13,792 nucleotides of DNA from an uncultured Eubacteriales bacterium (GTDB lineage: Bacteria; Bacillota; Clostridia; Oscillospirales; Acutalibacteraceae): contig CAKSQZ010000026.1 of assembly GCA_934486895.1 (NCBI GenBank), forward strand, positions 1 through 13,792, given 5' to 3'. Below, in pieces: positions 10,933-13,792 of this stretch. How positions within the stretch are numbered: the stretch's first letter is position 1; each line of letters opens with the position of its first letter. The position numbers and the translations under genes were made by a program. The notes below the pieces were generated by a model. That model was not told the DNA's origin, searched no databases, and saw only the letters and a list, made by a program, of their open reading frames with translations.

Positions 10933-13792
10933 GCATACTTACTCTATGTATGATACTCTGCCTTGTGCCGACGGCAGTGCTGGCGGCGGACGAAATGCAT
11001 AATGTAACGGTGAAAGCCGCTGTCGGTGGAAAAGTATCAACAGACGGTACAAACTGGAGCGACAGCGTTGTCATTTCGATCGCAAACGGAACGACACTTG
11101 GCGACAGAGTACAATACAAGCCGGACGAGGGATATAAGCTCGACGGTGTTACCGCTGCAACGGCTATAAAGAAGATTGCTGCATCAGCCGCAAATACTGC
11201 CGCTGTTGACGATGAGGGAAACCTTTACACGGCGGGAGATAATTCACGCGGACAGCTCGCAAGAACGCTGGATTTTTATGTAGATGAGGACTCGGTTCTT
11301 ACAAAAGTCAGCACCTCCGCGAAAACGATCGATGTCGCCCTGGGGGTGGACCATATCGTTGTACTTGACGAAAATGGCGAGGTATGGACAGCCGGCTGCA
11401 ACCAGTACGGCGCGCTCGGAATCGATGAAAATGCGGGGAAATATTGGTATGGAACCCAGATCGAAACCCTCAGAAAGGTCACTGTCGGCGACGGCAGTGT
11501 GAAAATCAGGGCGGTAGCCGCAGGTCAGTATCACACGATCCTTATTGACGAAAACGGTGGCGTCTGGACAGCGGGCTATAACAGCGACGGTCAGCTTGGC
11601 AGAAGCGAAAATGTGAACAGCGGAACGCCCAATACGGTGTTCAAGAAGGCAGAAGGGCTTGATAATGTTAAAATAGTCGGTGCGTCGGGCGGAACTGCTC
11701 ACACGGTTCTGCTTGATGAAAGCGGCAATGTGTGGACAGCGGGCAATAATCTTCACGGCCAGCTCGGCAGACAGACTGCGAAGAACGTGGATCCAAAATT
11801 TGAAAAGATCACCGACGGCATACCCGGGGTAAAAATAACCGCAATAGCGGCGGGAAGCCGCTACACTGTACTGCTTGATGAAAGCGGCAATGTGTGGACG
11901 GCCGGCTCAAATGGCTACGGAGAACTCGGAAGAGAAACGAACGGCATGTCGAGCAGCGTATTCGGGAAAGCCGATCTTCAGGGGGCAACTGCTGCGAAGT
12001 TTATTGCGGCAGGCGGTACTACGATAGTGATCGATACCGACGGCAATGTAAGAACCAGCGGCATCAACGGACACGGTCAGCTCGGAAGAGACACGGGAAG
12101 TGAATCGAGTGATTCGAAGCTTCTTGCAGTAACCGATGGTATCGACGGTGCCGAAATTATTGCTGCCGCAACGGGAGCGGGAGCTTACCACAGCGTACTG
12201 CTTGATAAAAACGGCGTGATCCGCACCTGCGGGTCAAATCAGTGTGGGCAGCTTTGCAGAAACATAGATCTCACAAAATCCAAAACCTTTGCGGCAGTGA
12301 CTGACGGCATGACCCAAACGATGACGTTTGACGAAATGAAAAATACGCTGATAACCTCCGACAGAATGTTTACCGTTACCGCTATTGCAAGAGAAAAGGT
12401 GCAGTTTAAGTATGATCTTAACGGCGGCAATTGGGTCGACGGATTTACGCCCAAGGATTTTTATTACAAAGATGAAGGTCTCTTGCTTCCCGATGCATCG
12501 AATCTTGAAAGACCCGGCTATACCTTCGCGGGATGGGAAACTTCTGAGCCGACTGCAGATACAATAAAGTGCTCGGCAAAATGGACAGCGAACACCTACA
12601 CGGTGACCTTTGATTCCACCGGCGGCAGCGAGGTAATAGAAAAAACCGTGGCAGCCACCTACGGCGAACAGCTCGGCAATATGCCTGTGCCAATACGCAC
12701 CGGTTACTTTTTCCGTGGCTGGTATGATGCCCCGGTTGAAGGCAAATGCTACGGTAACAGCGATGGCAAAGGCACAAGCCGGTATGACAAGACGGAAAAC
12801 TGCACCTTGTTTGCGCAGTGGGAAATCAATCAGTACACAATAACCTTTGATACCGCAGGCGGCAGTGAAATTGTTCCGATCACGCAGGATTACGGCACGG
12901 CGATTGCCGCCCCTGAAGCCCCGGAAAGAGAGGGCTACACCTTTATCGGATGGGACAAGGAAATTCCCAAAACCATGCCTGCCGAGAATATGACTGTCAC
13001 GGCACGGTGGGAAATCAATCAATACACAATTACCTTCGACACCGCAGGCGGCAGCGAAATCGCACCCATTACACAGGACTACGGCACGAATATTACCGCC
13101 CCTGCGAACCCGACAAGAGAGGGCTACACCTTTATCGGCTGGGATAAGGAAATTCCCAAAACCATGCCTGCCGAGAATATGACAATCACCGCACGGTGGA
13201 AAGACAGCGAAAAGCCGACGGGCGAAATTATCATAGGCACAAATAAATGGCGGGAATTTTTGAACACGCTCACTTTCGGCCTGTTCTTTAAGGATACGCA
13301 AACGGTGACGATAAACGCCGCCGACAACAGCGGGACCGTGTTCGTCTCCTATCTGGTGACCGATCGGGATCTCTCCGAAGATGAGCTTCAAGCTCTCGTA
13401 TTCAGCGGGTACGATGAGCCGTTTTGCATAGATCCAAACGGGGAATATATCGTTTATGTAATGCTCGTTGACGAGAGCCTGAACATAACATATCTTCGTT
13501 CCGACCGCATAACGCTCGACAATGTTCAGCCGGTCATCACCGGCATTGAAAACGGCAAGACCTACTGCGAGGCGCAGACGGTCACCGTTGACGAGAAGTA
13601 TGTGGATACCGTTATTGTCAATGAAACGAAGGTCACACTCGATGAAAACAACAGCTTTACTCTCTCTCCGGCGGACGGCGGGCAGAGGATAATCGTCACC
13701 GACAAGGCGGGCAACACCGCCGAGATGACCGTGACGGTAAACGACGGGCATACTTTCGGCGAATGGCAATCGAACGGCGACGGCACGCACAC
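10911..13792 (+). CDS. Giant secreted protein with seven RCC1-type repeats and InlB repeats (partial, 3' end missing)
   Basis: The frame is open from ATG 10911 to the window edge (960 full codons) with no internal stop. A signal peptide (residues 1-25; LVPTAVLA) and a short GGKVS-type module (about 30-82) come first. Seven RCC1/BNR-like repeats follow (about 86-455). Each has a VLLDESGNVWTAG-type strand and an N-x-x-GQLG turn; seven copies fit one closed seven-bladed propeller. Four InlB-type repeats lie at about 497-562, 563-637, 638-700 and 701-763. The 182-residue module shared with the previous protein spans 767-948. GEWQSNGDGTHT at the edge matches residues 1018-1029 of the paralogue, predicting a Cys/His-rich tail and perhaps a sorting signal beyond the window. 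The start overlaps the previous stop as ATGA, with GGAGG upstream. Likely a surface binding protein of unknown ligand. Confidence 0.9.
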   Translation, partial: MKKRILSSILTLCMILCLVPTAVLAADEMHNVTVKAAVGGKVSTDGTNWSDSVVISIANGTTLGDRVQYKPDEGYKLDGVTAATAIKKIAASAANTAAVDDEGNLYTAGDNSRGQLARTLDFYVDEDSVLTKVSTSAKTIDVALGVDHIVVLDENGEVWTAGCNQYGALGIDENAGKYWYGTQIETLRKVTVGDGSVKIRAVAAGQYHTILIDENGGVWTAGYNSDGQLGRSENVNSGTPNTVFKKAEGLDNVKIVGASGGTAHTVLLDESGNVWTAGNNLHGQLGRQTAKNVDPKFEKITDGIPGVKITAIAAGSRYTVLLDESGNVWTAGSNGYGELGRETNGMSSSVFGKADLQGATAAKFIAAGGTTIVIDTDGNVRTSGINGHGQLGRDTGSESSDSKLLAVTDGIDGAEIIAAATGAGAYHSVLLDKNGVIRTCGSNQCGQLCRNIDLTKSKTFAAVTDGMTQTMTFDEMKNTLITSDRMFTVTAIAREKVQFKYDLNGGNWVDGFTPKDFYYKDEGLLLPDASNLERPGYTFAGWETSEPTADTIKCSAKWTANTYTVTFDSTGGSEVIEKTVAATYGEQLGNMPVPIRTGYFFRGWYDAPVEGKCYGNSDGKGTSRYDKTENCTLFAQWEINQYTITFDTAGGSEIVPITQDYGTAIAAPEAPEREGYTFIGWDKEIPKTMPAENMTVTARWEINQYTITFDTAGGSEIAPITQDYGTNITAPANPTREGYTFIGWDKEIPKTMPAENMTITARWKDSEKPTGEIIIGTNKWREFLNTLTFGLFFKDTQTVTINAADNSGTVFVSYLVTDRDLSEDELQALVFSGYDEPFCIDPNGEYIVYVMLVDESLNITYLRSDRITLDNVQPVITGIENGKTYCEAQTVTVDEKYVDTVIVNETKVTLDENNSFTLSPADGGQRIIVTDKAGNTAEMTVTVNDGHTFGEWQSNGDGTH
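12822..13199 (+). repeat. Two 189-bp tandem repeats encoding InlB-type units
   Basis: Unit 1 is 12822-13010 and unit 2 is 13011-13199, each 63 codons. Both encode EINQYTITFDTAGGSEI, then a GYTFIGWDKEIPKTMPAENM block and end in ARW. Long stretches are identical at DNA level, so this is a recent duplication that could expand or contract. Confidence 0.93.

Noticed and set aside
12234..13790. A 518-codon open frame on the minus strand, antisense to giant 2
   Set aside because: It lies wholly inside a convincing secreted-protein gene with clear repeats on the plus strand. The minus-strand translation shows no recognisable domain, and the frame stays open because of the codon bias of the sense gene.

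Overview
The window looks like chromosome from a Gram-positive gut-type clostridium (Oscillospiraceae/Ruminococcaceae-like). The grounds are the 23S rRNA end, strong AGGAGG-type ribosome sites, TTG starts, families typical of that group (a DUF6106-like membrane protein, DUF5662, DUF1858) and large secreted proteins with InlB-type repeats. This placement is inference from gene content; no species can be named.

Layout. Bases 1-38 are the 3' end of a 23S rRNA gene, followed by a strong terminator and no 5S gene. A minus-strand operon (219-1667) carries a membrane protein, holo-ACP synthase (acpS) and a GrpB-family protein, and ends at a hairpin facing the rRNA operon. From a divergent promoter region, a plus-strand operon (1797-3452) encodes tmcAL (tRNA-Met cytidine acetate ligase), a DUF1858 CxxC protein and a Dabb-domain protein, closed by a terminator. 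A new promoter (3498-3526) drives a DUF5662 protein.

At 4096-5253 the background housekeeping DNA is interrupted by a visibly AT-rich island of about 1.1 kb. It holds a short pyrophosphatase-family gene, a convergent histidine-phosphatase gene and a beheaded gene remnant. A perfect 22-bp direct repeat brackets it exactly. Each repeat copy contains the end of the DUF5662 gene, a ribosome site and an ATG, so DUF5662 and the following membrane metallophosphoesterase (5250-6377) were probably adjacent before the insertion.

After another terminator, 6487 to the window end is a surface-protein locus. A TetR-family regulator with a palindrome-rich promoter is translationally coupled (ATGA overlap) to a 1254-residue secreted protein (beta-helix-like region, InlB repeats, Cys/His-rich repeats, variant LPxTG anchor). 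That gene is coupled by a near-identical ATGA junction to a second secreted giant (seven RCC1-type repeats plus InlB repeats) that runs off the right edge. The two giants share a 182-residue module and look like a tandem, module-shuffled pair, probably under control of the TetR protein.

The most unusual signals are the repeat-bracketed island that reuses an operon's start signal and the duplicated coupling junction in the surface-protein locus. No CRISPR array, tRNA gene or recognisable transposase is visible.
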